A stretch of DNA of 64,000 nucleotides from Terrimonas ferruginea DSM 30193 (GCF_000425585.1 NZ_KE384399.1:292459-356458); one strand, 5' to 3'. Shown: positions 43,365-53,263, numbered from the stretch's first letter. Numbers and translations are program-made. The notes: generated by a model from the sequence alone, not told the origin.

Positions 43365-45338
43365 ATGCTGTCCCGGTTCCGGATACCTAAAACCCTGATT
43401 TGGGTGACCAACCTGCTGGTCATTTTCTTCCTGATCTTCACTTTGTTCAGGCTGGCCACGTTCTGGGCTTTCCGGCCCAGGACGGTTTCGCTATCCGATG
43501 CACTTCCGTCTTTCCTCATGGGCATCCAGTATGACCTTCGCTGGATCGCTATCGTACTGCTGCCTATTGTCGTCATCAGTACCGTTCCGGCACTGTCTCC
43601 GTTTTATTCCGCCCGCAATAAAAAATGGTGGACCGGCTATCTCGTTATCGTCACCTTTATCATCTTTACTTTTTTCGGTGCCGATTTCGGTAGCTTTTCC
43701 TACAACCAGACACGCCTTGATGCCGGCGCCATGAATTTTGTGGAAGACCCGGGCATCTCCCTGCATATGATGTGGCAAACCTACCCGCTGCTTTGGATGG
43801 TACTCGGACTGGTGGTGGCGGTGGCACTTTTCCGCTGGATGTATTTCAAAAGTCACTGGCACGTCATCAACCGCACGGTCGGATTAGGCATTCCGCATCG
43901 CCGGCGTTATTTTATCGTTTCCGCACTGGTATTGGCATTTCTGATCTACGGAAGAGTTGGCTGGCCACCGCTGGCCTGGAAGGATTCTTTTGCATTACGC
44001 GATAGTTTCCGCTCTTATCTCGCACTCAACCCGCTGCAGAATTTCTTTGCCACCCTGCGCCTGCGCAATCCTGACTACAACGAACAAAAAGCGCGCGATG
44101 CCTATCCTCTTGTCGCCGAACTTTTACAGCTGCCGCCGGGCAAGTCATTCAATTACCGCAGGGTAATTTCTCCCGGAAGCCGTGCGCTGGAAAGCCGTCC
44201 CAACGTTGTGCTGGTGATGTGCGAATCATTCAGCATGTATAAAAGTACGATGAGTGGCAACCCGCTGAACACAACACCTTATTTCGATTCCATCGCCCGC
44301 AAGGGAATATTTTTCGAACGTTGTTTCTCGCCGCATTTCTCCACGGCCAGAGGTTTGTTTGCCCTGGTAACAGGTATTCCCGACGCACAGTTATTCAAAT
44401 TTTCCACGCGCAACCCCGAAGCCATCCGTCAGCGTACGATCATCGATAATTTCGAAGGCTACAATAAACATTATTTTCTCGGAGGAAACCCCGGCTTCAA
44501 CAATTTTGAAGGATTGCTGCAGAATATCGACGGGCTGCAAATGCATACGGAAAAAGATTTCAAATCACCACGGATAAATGTATGGGGCATCAGCGACAAG
44601 GATTTATTTCTCGAAGCCAATACCGTTTTCCGCGAAGAACACAAACCGTTTTTTGCCATTATTCAAACCTCGGATAATCACCGGCCCTATATGATTCCGG
44701 AAGCAGATACGGATTTTGTGAAATTGGAAGTGCCGGAGGAAACGCTGCGCAAATACGGGTTTGAATCGCTCGATGAGTACAATACTTTCCGCTACTCCGA
44801 TTATTGTTTCCGCAAATTTCTGGCAGCGGCGGAAAAAGAAAGTTATTTCCATAATACCATTTTCATTTTCGTCGGCGATCATGGTGTGGCGGGTAATGCC
44901 GAGGCCGTCTATCCGGCGGCATGGACAACACACCGCCTTACCGACGAGCATGTACCGTTGTTGTTTTATGCACCTTATATCCTGCAACCGCAGTGGAGAA
45001 AAGAAGTGGTGTCGCAGATCGATGTATTGCCTACCGTGGCAGGCATGATCCAGCAGCCTTACGTTAATACCACCATGGGACGCAACCTGCTGGACACCGC
45101 AAAAAAACACAACTTCGCTTTTGTAACTAATACGGCCGGACGTATCGGTATCGTCACCGATGAATTTTATTTCGTCAAAAACCTCGATTTTCCCGATGAG
45201 CAGCTTGTTCCCGTAAAATACACGGGCACCAGTTACACGCCTGCCCAGCGGGACTCGATCACCCGGCGGCTATCCGATTATACCACGGCGCTGTTTGAAA
45301 CGGCCCGTTACATGCTGATGAATAACAAGTTGGATTAG
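43365..45338 (+). CDS. LTA synthase-like sulfatase-family membrane protein
   Basis: This protein of about 657 residues has five N-terminal transmembrane helices (about 10-235). A periplasmic alkaline-phosphatase-superfamily sulfatase domain follows from about 270: NVVLVMCESFSMYKS with the metal-binding Glu, NTTPYFDSIARKGIFF, FSTARGLFALVTGIP with the probable catalytic Thr/Ser region, and IFVGDHGVAG near 515. This is the layout of lipoteichoic acid synthase and phosphoethanolamine/phosphoglycerol transferases. In a Gram-negative host it probably transfers a phosphoglycerol or similar head group in the envelope. The neighbouring hexomutase gene may share an envelope theme. Confidence 0.88.
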   Translation: MLSRFRIPKTLIWVTNLLVIFFLIFTLFRLATFWAFRPRTVSLSDALPSFLMGIQYDLRWIAIVLLPIVVISTVPALSPFYSARNKKWWTGYLVIVTFIIFTFFGADFGSFSYNQTRLDAGAMNFVEDPGISLHMMWQTYPLLWMVLGLVVAVALFRWMYFKSHWHVINRTVGLGIPHRRRYFIVSALVLAFLIYGRVGWPPLAWKDSFALRDSFRSYLALNPLQNFFATLRLRNPDYNEQKARDAYPLVAELLQLPPGKSFNYRRVISPGSRALESRPNVVLVMCESFSMYKSTMSGNPLNTTPYFDSIARKGIFFERCFSPHFSTARGLFALVTGIPDAQLFKFSTRNPEAIRQRTIIDNFEGYNKHYFLGGNPGFNNFEGLLQNIDGLQMHTEKDFKSPRINVWGISDKDLFLEANTVFREEHKPFFAIIQTSDNHRPYMIPEADTDFVKLEVPEETLRKYGFESLDEYNTFRYSDYCFRKFLAAAEKESYFHNTIFIFVGDHGVAGNAEAVYPAAWTTHRLTDEHVPLLFYAPYILQPQWRKEVVSQIDVLPTVAGMIQQPYVNTTMGRNLLDTAKKHNFAFVTNTAGRIGIVTDEFYFVKNLDFPDEQLVPVKYTGTSYTPAQRDSITRRLSDYTTALFETARYMLMNNKLD

Positions 45339-45392
45339 TGACGATTATCCCCGTTTCAGCAATATTCCGCCCCACACATTTGCGTTTTCCCG

Positions 45393-45400
45393 TATTTTTG
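45393..45400 (+). promoter_or_regulatory. -7 promoter box (TATTTTTG) of the phosphohexomutase gene
   Basis: TATTTTTG fits TAnnTTTG and lies about 50 nt before the start codon of the mutase. It is the only promoter-like match in this 111-bp spacer. Confidence 0.5.
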
Positions 45401-45449
45401 CGTCCCTAAAGTGGGCTAACCTACTACTGAACATTAAACAACTTTGCAC

Positions 45450-46829
45450 GTGTCGCTGATCAAGAGTATATCTGGCATCCGGGGTACCATTGGGGGACAA
45501 CCCGGAGATAATCTTACCCCGATCGATATTGTAAAATTTTCCGCAGCATTCGGCAGCATCATTGCCAATGGCAAAAGCGAAACCCGTATTGTCATCGGCC
45601 GCGACGGACGCATCAGCGGTAACATGGTGAACCAACTGGTGGTGAATACACTGACCGGCCTGGGTATTCATGTGGTCGATCTCGGACTTTCCACTACCCC
45701 TACAGTGGAGCTTGCGGTAAAAATGGAGAATGCCGACGGCGGTATCATTTTGACTGCCAGCCACAATCCCAAGGAGTGGAACGCCCTGAAGCTGCTCAAC
45801 CGGGAAGGCGAATTTATTTCTGCCGAAACAGGCGCCGAAGTGTTGCAACTGGCCGACAGCGGTGACATCACTTTCGCATCGGTAGATAAATTAGGCACCG
45901 TTACAGAAGACGAATCCTACCTGCAAAAACATATCGATGCGGTGGTCAATTACCCGCTCGTAGACCGGGAAGCGATTGCTGCGCGCGGCTTTCGCGTGGT
46001 GGTGGATGCTGTGAACTCAACCGGTGCCATTTATGTGCCTGCGTTGTTGAAAGCACTGGGCGTGGAAGAAGTGATCGTGCTGAATGAAACCGTGAACGGA
46101 CGTTTTGCCCACAACCCCGAACCATTACCCGAACACCTGACGCAATTGAGCAATGAAGTGGTGAAGCAAAAAGCACACCTGGGCATTGCCGTGGATCCGG
46201 ACGTAGACAGGCTTGCTTTTGTTTGTGAAGACGGAAGCATGTTTGGCGAAGAATATACACTTGTTGCCGTGGCCGATTATGTATTGTCGCAACGCAAAGG
46301 CAATACGGTGAGCAATATGAGCAGTACGCGTGCATTGAAAGATGTAACGCTGAAGCATGGCGGCGAATATTTCCCGTCGGCAGTGGGAGAGGTGAATGTG
46401 GTGACGAAAATGAAACAGCACAATGCCGTGATCGGTGGCGAAGGCAACGGTGGCATCATTGTGCCGGATTTTCATTACGGCCGCGATGCGCTGATCGGTA
46501 TCGGCTTATTCCTCACGCACCTGGCAGGACATAAAAACGGCATCAAATCATTGCGCAGCCGTTACCCCGATTATTTTATTTCCAAGAATAAAATTGAATT
46601 GGCGAAGGGAGTGGATGTAACACCCATTTTTGAAAAAATACGGACCAAGTATAAAAGCCATCCCGTTAACACCGAAGATGGACTGAAGATCGAATTCGAT
46701 AACGACTGGGTACACTTACGTACCTCCAATACCGAACCGATCATCCGCATTTATTCTGAAAGCAGTTTTGAAACAACTGCCAACAATATTGCCCTGCGCC
46801 TGATGCAGGATATCAAGGAATTCAGCTAA
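45450..46829 (+). CDS. glmM: Phosphohexomutase (phosphoglucosamine mutase-like)
   Basis: This alpha-D-phosphohexomutase of about 459 residues starts SLIKSISGIRGTIGG, as Bacteroidota GlmM proteins do. The phosphoserine loop TASHNP is near 103, the Mg loop DPDVDR near 248, the sugar loop GGEGNGG near 330 and the phosphate loop TSNTEPIIRIY near the C-terminus. It should interconvert glucosamine-6-P and glucosamine-1-P for peptidoglycan and LPS precursors; phosphomannomutase activity cannot be excluded. I place the start at the GTG at 45450, since a TTG two codons upstream is a weaker choice. The cysteine desulfurase gene follows after 28 nt. Confidence 0.88.
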   Translation: MSLIKSISGIRGTIGGQPGDNLTPIDIVKFSAAFGSIIANGKSETRIVIGRDGRISGNMVNQLVVNTLTGLGIHVVDLGLSTTPTVELAVKMENADGGIILTASHNPKEWNALKLLNREGEFISAETGAEVLQLADSGDITFASVDKLGTVTEDESYLQKHIDAVVNYPLVDREAIAARGFRVVVDAVNSTGAIYVPALLKALGVEEVIVLNETVNGRFAHNPEPLPEHLTQLSNEVVKQKAHLGIAVDPDVDRLAFVCEDGSMFGEEYTLVAVADYVLSQRKGNTVSNMSSTRALKDVTLKHGGEYFPSAVGEVNVVTKMKQHNAVIGGEGNGGIIVPDFHYGRDALIGIGLFLTHLAGHKNGIKSLRSRYPDYFISKNKIELAKGVDVTPIFEKIRTKYKSHPVNTEDGLKIEFDNDWVHLRTSNTEPIIRIYSESSFETTANNIALRLMQDIKEFS

Positions 46830-46857
46830 CACTGACAATCTTTAACGGATCGTTTGT

Positions 46858-47985
46858 ATGGAAAGAATTTATTTTGACAATGCCGCTACCACAGCGCTGG
46901 ACCCCGAAGTACTGGAAGCCATGCTTCCTTACATGACTACGCATTTCGGTAATCCGTCTTCCATTTATTCTTATGGACGCGAAACACGTCTGGCAATAGA
47001 AACGGCGCGTAAGACCGTGGCGCGTTTGCTGAATGCACACCCGGGTGAAATCTTCTTTACCAGTGGTGGTACCGAAAGCAACAATACAGCGATCCTCTCA
47101 GCGATCCGTGACCTGGGTTGCCGTCATATCATTTCTTCTCCCATCGAACATCATGCGGTATTGCATACCATCGAGCATTACGCCTGCGGCGAAAATGTTA
47201 CCAGCAGTTTTGTAAAGCTGCTTCCCGACGGTCATGTGGACCTTACCGACCTGGAGGAGCAACTGAAAGAACAAAAGGAACGTTGCCTGGTATCGCTCAT
47301 GCATGCCAACAACGAGATTGGCAACCTGCTCGACATCGATGCGGTGGGCAATCTCTGCAAACAATACAACGCGATTTTTCATTCCGATTGTGTGCAGACG
47401 GTAGGGCACTATCCGCTGGATCTGCGTAAAACGCCTGTTCATTTTATTTCCGGTGCCGGGCATAAATTCCATGGCCCCAAGGGCGTTGGCATTCTGTATG
47501 TGAATGATAATATCCGCGTGAAGCCATTCATCTTTGGCGGAGGCCAGGAGCGTAACATGCGGGCGGGCACCGAAAACCTTTATGGTATTGTCGGTTTTGC
47601 GAAAGCCCTCGAGCTGGCCTATGCGCGCGTCGAAGAAGAGCATAGCTATATTCTTTCCCTGAAAAATTACATGCGCGAAAAACTCGTAGCTACGATCCCC
47701 AATGTGGGCTTCAACGGTGATAGCGAGGGGAGATGTTTGTACACCGTGTTGAGTGTGGCATTTCCCAAAACAGAAAAGTCGGAAATGATCCTGTTCAATC
47801 TCGACATCAACCAGATCTGCGTATCCGGCGGCAGTGCGTGCAGCAGCGGAGCCGACCAGGGTTCACACGTGATCCGCGCCATCAACAACGATCCCAATAA
47901 AGTAACGGTAAGATTTTCTTTCAGCCGCCACAATACCCGCGAAGAAGTAGATGCGGTGGTGGGCAAACTGACCGAGTTGATCTGA
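46858..47985 (+). CDS. Cysteine desulfurase (IscS/NifS family)
   Basis: This PLP enzyme releases sulfur from cysteine for Fe-S clusters and thiolated tRNA. The start IYFDNAATTALDPEVLEAM is typical. The Schiff-base Lys is in SGAGHKFHGPKG near 202, and the persulfide Cys is in GGSACSSG near 326. GGGQERNMRAGTEN is the family signature. The 375 residues fit the group I IscS/NifS type. No iscU or other isc gene is adjacent. It shares a strand and a short gap with the mutase gene upstream. Confidence 0.94.
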   Translation: MERIYFDNAATTALDPEVLEAMLPYMTTHFGNPSSIYSYGRETRLAIETARKTVARLLNAHPGEIFFTSGGTESNNTAILSAIRDLGCRHIISSPIEHHAVLHTIEHYACGENVTSSFVKLLPDGHVDLTDLEEQLKEQKERCLVSLMHANNEIGNLLDIDAVGNLCKQYNAIFHSDCVQTVGHYPLDLRKTPVHFISGAGHKFHGPKGVGILYVNDNIRVKPFIFGGGQERNMRAGTENLYGIVGFAKALELAYARVEEEHSYILSLKNYMREKLVATIPNVGFNGDSEGRCLYTVLSVAFPKTEKSEMILFNLDINQICVSGGSACSSGADQGSHVIRAINNDPNKVTVRFSFSRHNTREEVDAVVGKLTELI

Positions 47986-47996
47986 TTAGAATCCGA

Positions 47997-48218
47997 TTAG
48001 AGATAATACCACGGATTCCTGCGTGTGGAACTGATATAATTCCGGATGTTGCGCCAGAAGGCGAGAACCATGTAGAGAATAATCGGTGATCCCATGGTAA
48101 GCAGGGACGTGTAAATGAAGTACTGCCGGATCCTGCCCGCAGAGATGCCAAGCCTGTTGCCGATAGCACTGCATACGCCGAAGGCGTTCCATTCCACAAA
48201 ATTCTTGAAGCGGTTCAT
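47997..48218 (-). CDS. PspC-domain-like small membrane protein
   Basis: This protein of about 73 residues starts at MNRFKNFVEWNAFGVCSAIGN; an upstream ATG at 48254 would add 12. The pattern FGVCSAIGNRLGISAGRIRQYFI followed by a hydrophobic helix (TMGSPIILYMVLAFW), split here by a turn, is the PspC layout. The C-terminus is basic (NIRNYISSTRRNPWYYL). PspC domains act in membrane-stress responses in Proteobacteria. No pspA or other psp gene is nearby. It is convergent with the desulfurase gene. Confidence 0.78.
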   Translation of the reverse strand: MNRFKNFVEWNAFGVCSAIGNRLGISAGRIRQYFIYTSLLTMGSPIILYMVLAFWRNIRNYISSTRRNPWYYL

Positions 48219-48322
48219 ACCACTAAGATAAAAATATCCGCTGATTTCCCGCAATACCCTGTAAGTGGTAGTTTATTGTGTTATATTCTCCCAAAATCCT
48301 TCATAAAGCCCCTGATTTTTCG

Positions 48323-48385
48323 TAATTTCGCAAGGCTTAGAAAGAGGGGTAGCCAGGTCTGTACCCGGTCTTTTTCTCCCCCTTT
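48323..48385 (+). promoter_or_regulatory. Possible acn promoter and leader hairpin
   Basis: TAATTTCG (48323-48330) is one base off TAnnTTTG. Downstream, GGGTA (48347) and TACCC (48362) and the outer GAAAG...CTTTC can form a nested hairpin in the 5' leader. It is a weak call. Confidence 0.3.
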
Positions 48386-48417
48386 CCATTATATTCCACA
48401 TTTACAAAAATTCTGAT

Positions 48418-50709
48418 ATGCCTTTCGATCTCGACTTAATCAAAAAAGTGTATGCTGAACTCCCCGGAAAGGTTGACGCCGCCAGGAAGCTGGTAGGACG
48501 GCCTTTGACCATGGCAGAAAAAATCCTTTATGCCCACCTTTATGCGCCTGGCACTACGGCTTATGAACGCGGGAAGGATTATGTTGACTTTGCTCCGGAC
48601 AGGGTAGCGATGCAGGACGCAACAGCCCAGATGGCGCTGCTGCAGTTCAGCACTTGTGGTCGGGATAAAGTGGCGGTTCCTTCCACGGTACATTGCGATC
48701 ACCTGATCCAGGCCAAGCAGGGTGCGGTAGCTGACCTTGCCACTGCCAACGAAGTGAACAAAGAAGTATATGATTTCCTGGCCTCTATTTCCAATAAATA
48801 CGGTATCGGTTTCTGGAAACCGGGTGCCGGTATCATCCACCAGGTAGTGCTGGAAAACTACGCGTTTCCCGGTGGCATGATGATCGGAACGGACTCTCAT
48901 ACTCCCAATGCCGGTGGTCTCGGAATGATCGCCATCGGTGTAGGCGGCGCCGATGCGGTAGACGTGATGGCCGGCCTCCCCTGGGAATTAAAAATGCCCA
49001 AACTGATCGGTGTAAAACTGACCGGTAAACTGAACGGGTGGACCAGCGCAAAAGACGTGATTCTCTGGGTAGCAGGTCAGTTGACCGTAAAAGGCGGCAC
49101 CGGTGCTATCGTTGAATATTTCGGCGAAGGTGCGGACAGCATGAGTGCAACCGGTAAAGGCACCGTGTGTAACATGGGAGCTGAGATCGGCGCTACCTGC
49201 TCACTGTTTGCCTACGACAAAAAAATGAGCGATTACCTGCGCGCAACAAGCCGCGCAGAAATTGCCGATCTGGCTGATGGTGTTCGTGAACACCTGCGTC
49301 CCGACGAAGAAGTAGCCAATAACCCTGCTCCTTACTACGATCAATTGCTCGAACTCGATCTGTCTACACTGGAACCTTACGTAAACGGACCGTTTACGCC
49401 GGATCTGGCTACGCCGATCTCGCAGATGGCAGAAACCGTGAAAGCGAACGGCTGGCCCGAAAAACTGGAAGTAGCCCTGATCGGCAGTTGTACCAACTCT
49501 TCTTACGAAGACATCAGCCGAAGTGCCAGCATCGTAAAAGATGCGTTGTCCAAAGGACTGAAAGCAAATTCAGAATTTACCATCACTCCGGGTAGCGAAC
49601 TCGTTCGTTTTACCATCGAGCGCGATGGCTTCATCAATACATTTGAAAGTGTGGGCGGTGTGGTGCTGGCAAATGCCTGCGGTCCCTGTATCGGTCAGTG
49701 GGCTCGTCACATCGACGATCCTAACCGCAAGAACACGATCATCACCTCTTTCAACCGCAACTTCGCCAAGCGTAACGATGGTCTGGCCAGCACACACGCA
49801 TTTGTGGCCAGCCCCGAGATTGTAACAGCCATGGCCGTAGCCGGACGCATTTCCTTTAACCCGCTCACCGATACACTGGTGAACGAGAAAGGAGAAGAAG
49901 TGAAACTGGCAGAACCTACGGGACATGAATTACCTCCCAGAGGATTTGATGTGGATGATCCGGGTTACCAGGCACCTGCAGAAGACGGCAGCAGCGTGAA
50001 AGTAGTAGTACAACCAGACAGCCAGCGTCTGCAACTGCTCACGGCATTTGCACCCTGGGAAGGAACCGACCTGCTGGGGCTCAAACTGCTGATCAAAGCA
50101 AAAGGCAAGTGTACCACCGACCACATCTCTATGGCAGGTCCCTGGCTGAAGTTCCGTGGTCACCTCGACAACATCAGCAACAACATGCTGATCGGTGCCC
50201 TCAACTACTTCAACGATAAAACCGACTCGGTTAAAAACCAGCTTACCGGCGAATACGGTCCCGTACCGGCTACGGCCCGTGCTTACAAAGCTGCTAACGT
50301 AGGCAGCATTGTGGTAGGTGACGAGAACTATGGAGAAGGCAGCAGCCGTGAACACGCGGCGATGGAACCACGCCACCTCGGTGTACGCGCCATCCTGGTA
50401 CGCAGCTTTGCCCGTATCCACGAAACCAACCTGAAAAAACAGGGTATGCTCGCGCTTACTTTCGCGAACAAAGAAGACTACGATAAAATACAGGAAGACG
50501 ATAACATCGATATTCTTGGTCTGCCGAATTTCGCACCCGGCCAGCCACTGACGGTGGAACTGAACCATGCGGACGGCACTAAAGATCTGATTGTTGTCAA
50601 CCATACTTACAATGCGCAGCAGATCGAATGGTTCCGTGCTGGTGGTGCATTGAATGTGATCCGCTCAGAGTTTGCACGCAAGAAGACAGAAGAAGCTGCT
50701 GCCTCCTGA
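48418..50709 (+). CDS. acn: Aconitate hydratase (mitochondrial-type)
   Basis: This TCA-cycle enzyme isomerises citrate to isocitrate. It has 763 residues, near the size of the mitochondrial ACO2 form rather than the 890-residue AcnA or the HEAT-domain AcnB. The 4Fe-4S ligands are in [13 protein letters not shown] (Cys near 356) and [10 protein letters not shown] (two Cys near 420-423). The swivelling C-terminal domain has [22 protein letters not shown], split by conserved Ser and Arg at the active site. It is followed by a long hairpin terminator. The gene is single, with no neighbouring TCA genes in the window. Confidence 0.95.
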   Translation: MPFDLDLIKKVYAELPGKVDAARKLVGRPLTMAEKILYAHLYAPGTTAYERGKDYVDFAPDRVAMQDATAQMALLQFSTCGRDKVAVPSTVHCDHLIQAKQGAVADLATANEVNKEVYDFLASISNKYGIGFWKPGAGIIHQVVLENYAFPGGMMIGTDSHTPNAGGLGMIAIGVGGADAVDVMAGLPWELKMPKLIGVKLTGKLNGWTSAKDVILWVAGQLTVKGGTGAIVEYFGEGADSMSATGKGTVCNMGAEIGATCSLFAYDKKMSDYLRATSRAEIADLADGVREHLRPDEEVANNPAPYYDQLLELDLSTLEPYVNGPFTPDLATPISQMAETVKANGWPEKLEVALIGSCTNSSYEDISRSASIVKDALSKGLKANSEFTITPGSELVRFTIERDGFINTFESVGGVVLANACGPCIGQWARHIDDPNRKNTIITSFNRNFAKRNDGLASTHAFVASPEIVTAMAVAGRISFNPLTDTLVNEKGEEVKLAEPTGHELPPRGFDVDDPGYQAPAEDGSSVKVVVQPDSQRLQLLTAFAPWEGTDLLGLKLLIKAKGKCTTDHISMAGPWLKFRGHLDNISNNMLIGALNYFNDKTDSVKNQLTGEYGPVPATARAYKAANVGSIVVGDENYGEGSSREHAAMEPRHLGVRAILVRSFARIHETNLKKQGMLALTFANKEDYDKIQEDDNIDILGLPNFAPGQPLTVELNHADGTKDLIVVNHTYNAQQIEWFRAGGALNVIRSEFARKKTEEAAAS

Positions 50710-50727
50710 GAACGGGACAAGACGTTT

Positions 50728-50763
50728 ATGACAAAGTCCCGCCAGCGCGGGACTTTGTCATTT
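50728..50763 (+). terminator. Long perfect hairpin after aconitase
   Basis: ATGACAAAGTCCCGC (50728-50742) and GCGGGACTTTGTCAT (50747-50761) are perfect 15-bp arms with a 4-nt loop. The T tract is only three to four bases, so this may work as a terminator or as an mRNA 3'-end stabiliser. The following 160 bp (50764-50925) contains TTTGATAATTTGAAGATTTG-type heptamer repeats and no gene. Confidence 0.75.
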
Positions 50764-50925
50764 GATAATTTGAAGATTTGAAAATTTGATACCGAAACTT
50801 CTGGATTCAAAATGATTGAAGAATAGGCTTTTGAATTATTTGAATTTACAATTTTTTAACCCGCCAACCTGTCGGTCAGTCAATTGATCTACAGGCTTCG
50901 GCACAGAATTAGTAAATACAAGCGT

Positions 50926-51135
50926 ATGAAAAAGAAGAATATGCTTTTACTCGCAATTGCCGCCGCTGCTGTAACCGCCGGACTGGTAGCTTATTCTGCT
51001 GCGCGCCGTACCCGTGCCAACAGACAAACACGCCGTGTATCCGACGAAGGATATGAAACCGCCCACGATGTGCTGTTCCCCGACAAAGGCCATAAAGGCC
51101 CGAAACTGCACTATGGTCCCGTGCTTCCATCCTGA
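50926..51135 (+). CDS. Small membrane-anchored basic protein, unknown
   Basis: This 69-residue protein has one hydrophobic helix (MLLLAIAAAAVTAGLVAYSA, about 6-25). A basic linker (RRTRANRQTRR) and a polar tail containing DEGYETAHDVLFPDKGHKG follow. It is a single-pass protein with no lipobox. An in-frame upstream ATG at 50884 adds 14 residues but lacks the typical start. It is convergent with the methyltransferase gene, with 3 nt between stops. It shares the helix-plus-RR-R layout with the 40-residue ORF at 53141. Confidence 0.65.
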   Translation: MKKKNMLLLAIAAAAVTAGLVAYSAARRTRANRQTRRVSDEGYETAHDVLFPDKGHKGPKLHYGPVLPS

Positions 51136-51138
51136 TGA

Positions 51139-51759
51139 TCAGCTGCCGGACAATGCAAATACACTGACAGCGCTGGTGGTGCCGTTCAATGTGACGCAGT
51201 ATTCTTCCTGCTTTACACAAGAGGGCAGCCACTGCGCGATAAAAGGCTTGGCCATTAACCGTTGAGGTGTACTCAACAGAATGGTTGTACCTGCCTTTAA
51301 AAAGCGCTTCAGCACTATTGAAAGACGGTCAAACGCCGCAGGGTCATAATTTACATCGCTTAGCAATACTACATCTGCCGCAAGATCTGCGGGCAATTCA
51401 TTCCAGTCCAGCAATGCTGTGTTAAAATTGGGGAGACCGGCTTTGGCGGCCGAACGCCGGCTATAGTCCACTGCGCCCGGCGCATAATCACTGCACAAGA
51501 TAGTCTTGGCATAACGGGCCGCATATAGCGAGGGGAGGCCGAGCCCCGCCGCAAGCTCGATAACGGTCTTTCCCCTGATAAAACCGGGATGAGCGACCAG
51601 GAATTGGTACAGGCCCAGGGAAGCGGGCCAGATCTGCGCCCAGTACGGCACAGCATCATCATCCCCTGACAGGTGTTTGCTGCGGATAGTAGCCGGATCC
51701 GGTACAAAAAGGCATACGGTATGCTCCGGTTCTCCGAAACAAATCCATTGATCATCCAT
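51139..51759 (-). CDS. SAM-dependent methyltransferase, METTL/ETFB-lysine-methyltransferase-like
   Basis: This 206-residue protein has the pattern DDDAVPYWAQIWPASLGLYQFL, then VIELAAGLGLPSLYAARYA (SAM motif I, near 68-86), and LLSDVNYDPAAFDRL. The WAQIWPAS and ELAAGLGLPS features are typical of the METTL21/ETFKMT/nicotinamide N-methyltransferase-like branch, which methylates protein lysines or small molecules. The substrate is unknown. It shares a strand with the AraC-type gene upstream, with 23 nt between them. Confidence 0.82.
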   Translation of the reverse strand: MDDQWICFGEPEHTVCLFVPDPATIRSKHLSGDDDAVPYWAQIWPASLGLYQFLVAHPGFIRGKTVIELAAGLGLPSLYAARYAKTILCSDYAPGAVDYSRRSAAKAGLPNFNTALLDWNELPADLAADVVLLSDVNYDPAAFDRLSIVLKRFLKAGTTILLSTPQRLMAKPFIAQWLPSCVKQEEYCVTLNGTTSAVSVFALSGS

Positions 51760-51782
51760 GCCGTAAAGGTGTTGAAAAAAAA

Positions 51783-52802
51783 CTACACTCCTCCGGGATT
51801 GAGCAGGGTTTTCTGACGGAAGAACCCGGGTGATTCGCTGTAAAACTTCTTAAACATGAGGATAAAGCTGCTGCACTTTTCATATCCCAACTGGTAAGCC
51901 ACTTCTTTCACCGCAATCTGTTTTTCCTCCAGCAAATGCCTTGCATGTTCCATCTTCAATTGCAGGTAATAATCGTAAATACTCCGGCGGTAAATCTGAT
52001 GAAAATATCGCTTCAGAGTGGATTCACTCAATGATACTTTTTCTGCAATCGTTCGGATACAAGGCAACTGGGACTCCAGGTGCTGGCGAAGGATATCTTC
52101 TACTGCGCGGATCTTTTCCTCGTAATAGGCCGCTGGCGAATTGTCCAGCGTGGAACGCAACGACAGGCCATAGAGGAAATCACTCAGCAAAGTCAGTGCT
52201 CTCGCCTTGTTATAAAGACGGTCGCGGTTCTCCGAAATAAAATGATTGTGAAACTCCGTCAGCGATTGTTGTAAGGTGAGAGACACCGGTTCATGAAACA
52301 CGAAGGCTTTTTCTTCACTGACCATTTTATTGAGAAAACGTGCAAACGAAGTATCGTCTTGCCCGAACGTATTCATCAGCCAGTCGGGATGCAATTGCAA
52401 TACAAGCACCTTAGCCGCCTTACCGGGTGCGAAGGTGTAGGTAAAGTCTGCATCACCGGATTCGAAGAGGGTTTCCATGGAGGCATTGAAGCGAAGTTCG
52501 CGCGCCATGGACGGGCCGTCGATATGGAACTGGTCGGGGGTGAGAATAAAGTATAGCTGGAAAAGACGTGGTTGTCCCGGTATGCGCTCAGGGCGGTTTA
52601 TGGTAAGTGAATCTTTCAACTGCAGGTCCCAGCAACTGATATGGAACCCGGGTTCTATCTGCGCCTGCTTTAAAGTGCCCTCACCAGACTGAAAGGGTAA
52701 CGTAATAGTATGTCCCGTAAGCTCAACGCCCGAGAAGTTGGCCAATTCCAATAGGGTATAAACGGCGAGGTCATCGCCTTTCACAGGATTAGCTTCATTC
52801 AT
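51783..52802 (-). CDS. AraC-family transcriptional regulator
   Basis: This protein of about 339 residues has an N-terminal sensor-like region without a recognised ligand pocket motif. The C-terminal AraC double helix-turn-helix (about 245-335) shows IRTIAEKVSLSESTLKRYFHQIY for the first and VKEVAYQLGYEKCSSFILMFKKFY for the second recognition element, split by the linker. The sensor part is close in style to the E. coli YdeO/Bacteroidota AraC type rather than to AraC itself. I place the start at the ATG at 52802; a TTG six codons earlier is weaker. Possible target genes are the adjacent methyltransferase or genes elsewhere. Confidence 0.88.
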   Translation of the reverse strand: MNEANPVKGDDLAVYTLLELANFSGVELTGHTITLPFQSGEGTLKQAQIEPGFHISCWDLQLKDSLTINRPERIPGQPRLFQLYFILTPDQFHIDGPSMARELRFNASMETLFESGDADFTYTFAPGKAAKVLVLQLHPDWLMNTFGQDDTSFARFLNKMVSEEKAFVFHEPVSLTLQQSLTEFHNHFISENRDRLYNKARALTLLSDFLYGLSLRSTLDNSPAAYYEEKIRAVEDILRQHLESQLPCIRTIAEKVSLSESTLKRYFHQIYRRSIYDYYLQLKMEHARHLLEEKQIAVKEVAYQLGYEKCSSFILMFKKFYSESPGFFRQKTLLNPGGV

Positions 52803-53057
52803 AAGAATAGGTTTGATCAAATATAGAAAAACGTATAAAGTATATCAATAAGAGTTAGGACTTACCATATTGACGCTGATCATTTCCGGTGAGCGGATAG
52901 GGGTATTGGTTGAACGTTTTAGGGTATTTCCCTCCCTTCATCCTGTCTATCTTGCTACCGGTTCTGACAGATCTTTTTGAGTTCTATTATACCTTTTTCA
53001 TAATGGAGTGGTGGACACACTTCAAGATGGATTGACGGACAGTTTATTCGAATCTCG
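52803..53057. other. Non-coding region upstream of a plus-strand terminator
   Basis: No ORF of usual size is present. It contains TACCTTTT (52988-52995), one base off the -7 consensus, and a 10-codon ORF with two Trp codons (53003-53035, reading MEWWTHFKMD). The following terminator at 53058 shows that something on the plus strand is transcribed here. It could be a short leader or sRNA. Confidence 0.35.
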
Positions 53058-53089
53058 ACCGTTCCCTGCAAGGAGGGAACGGTTTTTTT
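53058..53089 (+). terminator. Plus-strand terminator before the 40-residue ORF
   Basis: ACCGTTCCCT (53058-53067) pairs with AGGGAACGGT (53074-53083), a perfect 10-bp stem followed by seven T. No annotated plus-strand gene lies directly upstream. Confidence 0.8.
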
Positions 53090-53140
53090 ATTTATATAGC
53101 TGGCACAGGCATTGCAACTTTATTTATAAAAAATACATTT

Positions 53141-53263
53141 ATGAATAAGTCTGTATTGCTCACTGCTTTGACATTAGGCGCCGCTGTAGTATATTGCCTT
53201 CACCTGTTGACACGGGAACGAAACACTGTGCCTAAAATGAAGGCTGTTCCCCACGCGGAGTGA
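53141..53263 (+). CDS. Possible 40-residue membrane peptide
   Basis: ATG-start ORF of 41 codons. One hydrophobic helix (SVLLTALTLGAAVVYCLHLL, about 4-23) is followed by a charged tail (TRERNTVPKMKAVPHAE). The 3' end overlaps the last 32 nt of the convergent histidine kinase gene. The layout resembles the 69-residue protein at 50926. It may be real, but the support is limited to composition and position. Confidence 0.4.
   Translation: MNKSVLLTALTLGAAVVYCLHLLTRERNTVPKMKAVPHAE

Noticed and set aside
48331-48385. Iron-responsive-type element in the aconitase leader
   Set aside because: The hairpin GGGTA...TACCC lacks the CAGUGN loop and bulged C of an IRE. It is kept only as a weak leader hairpin.
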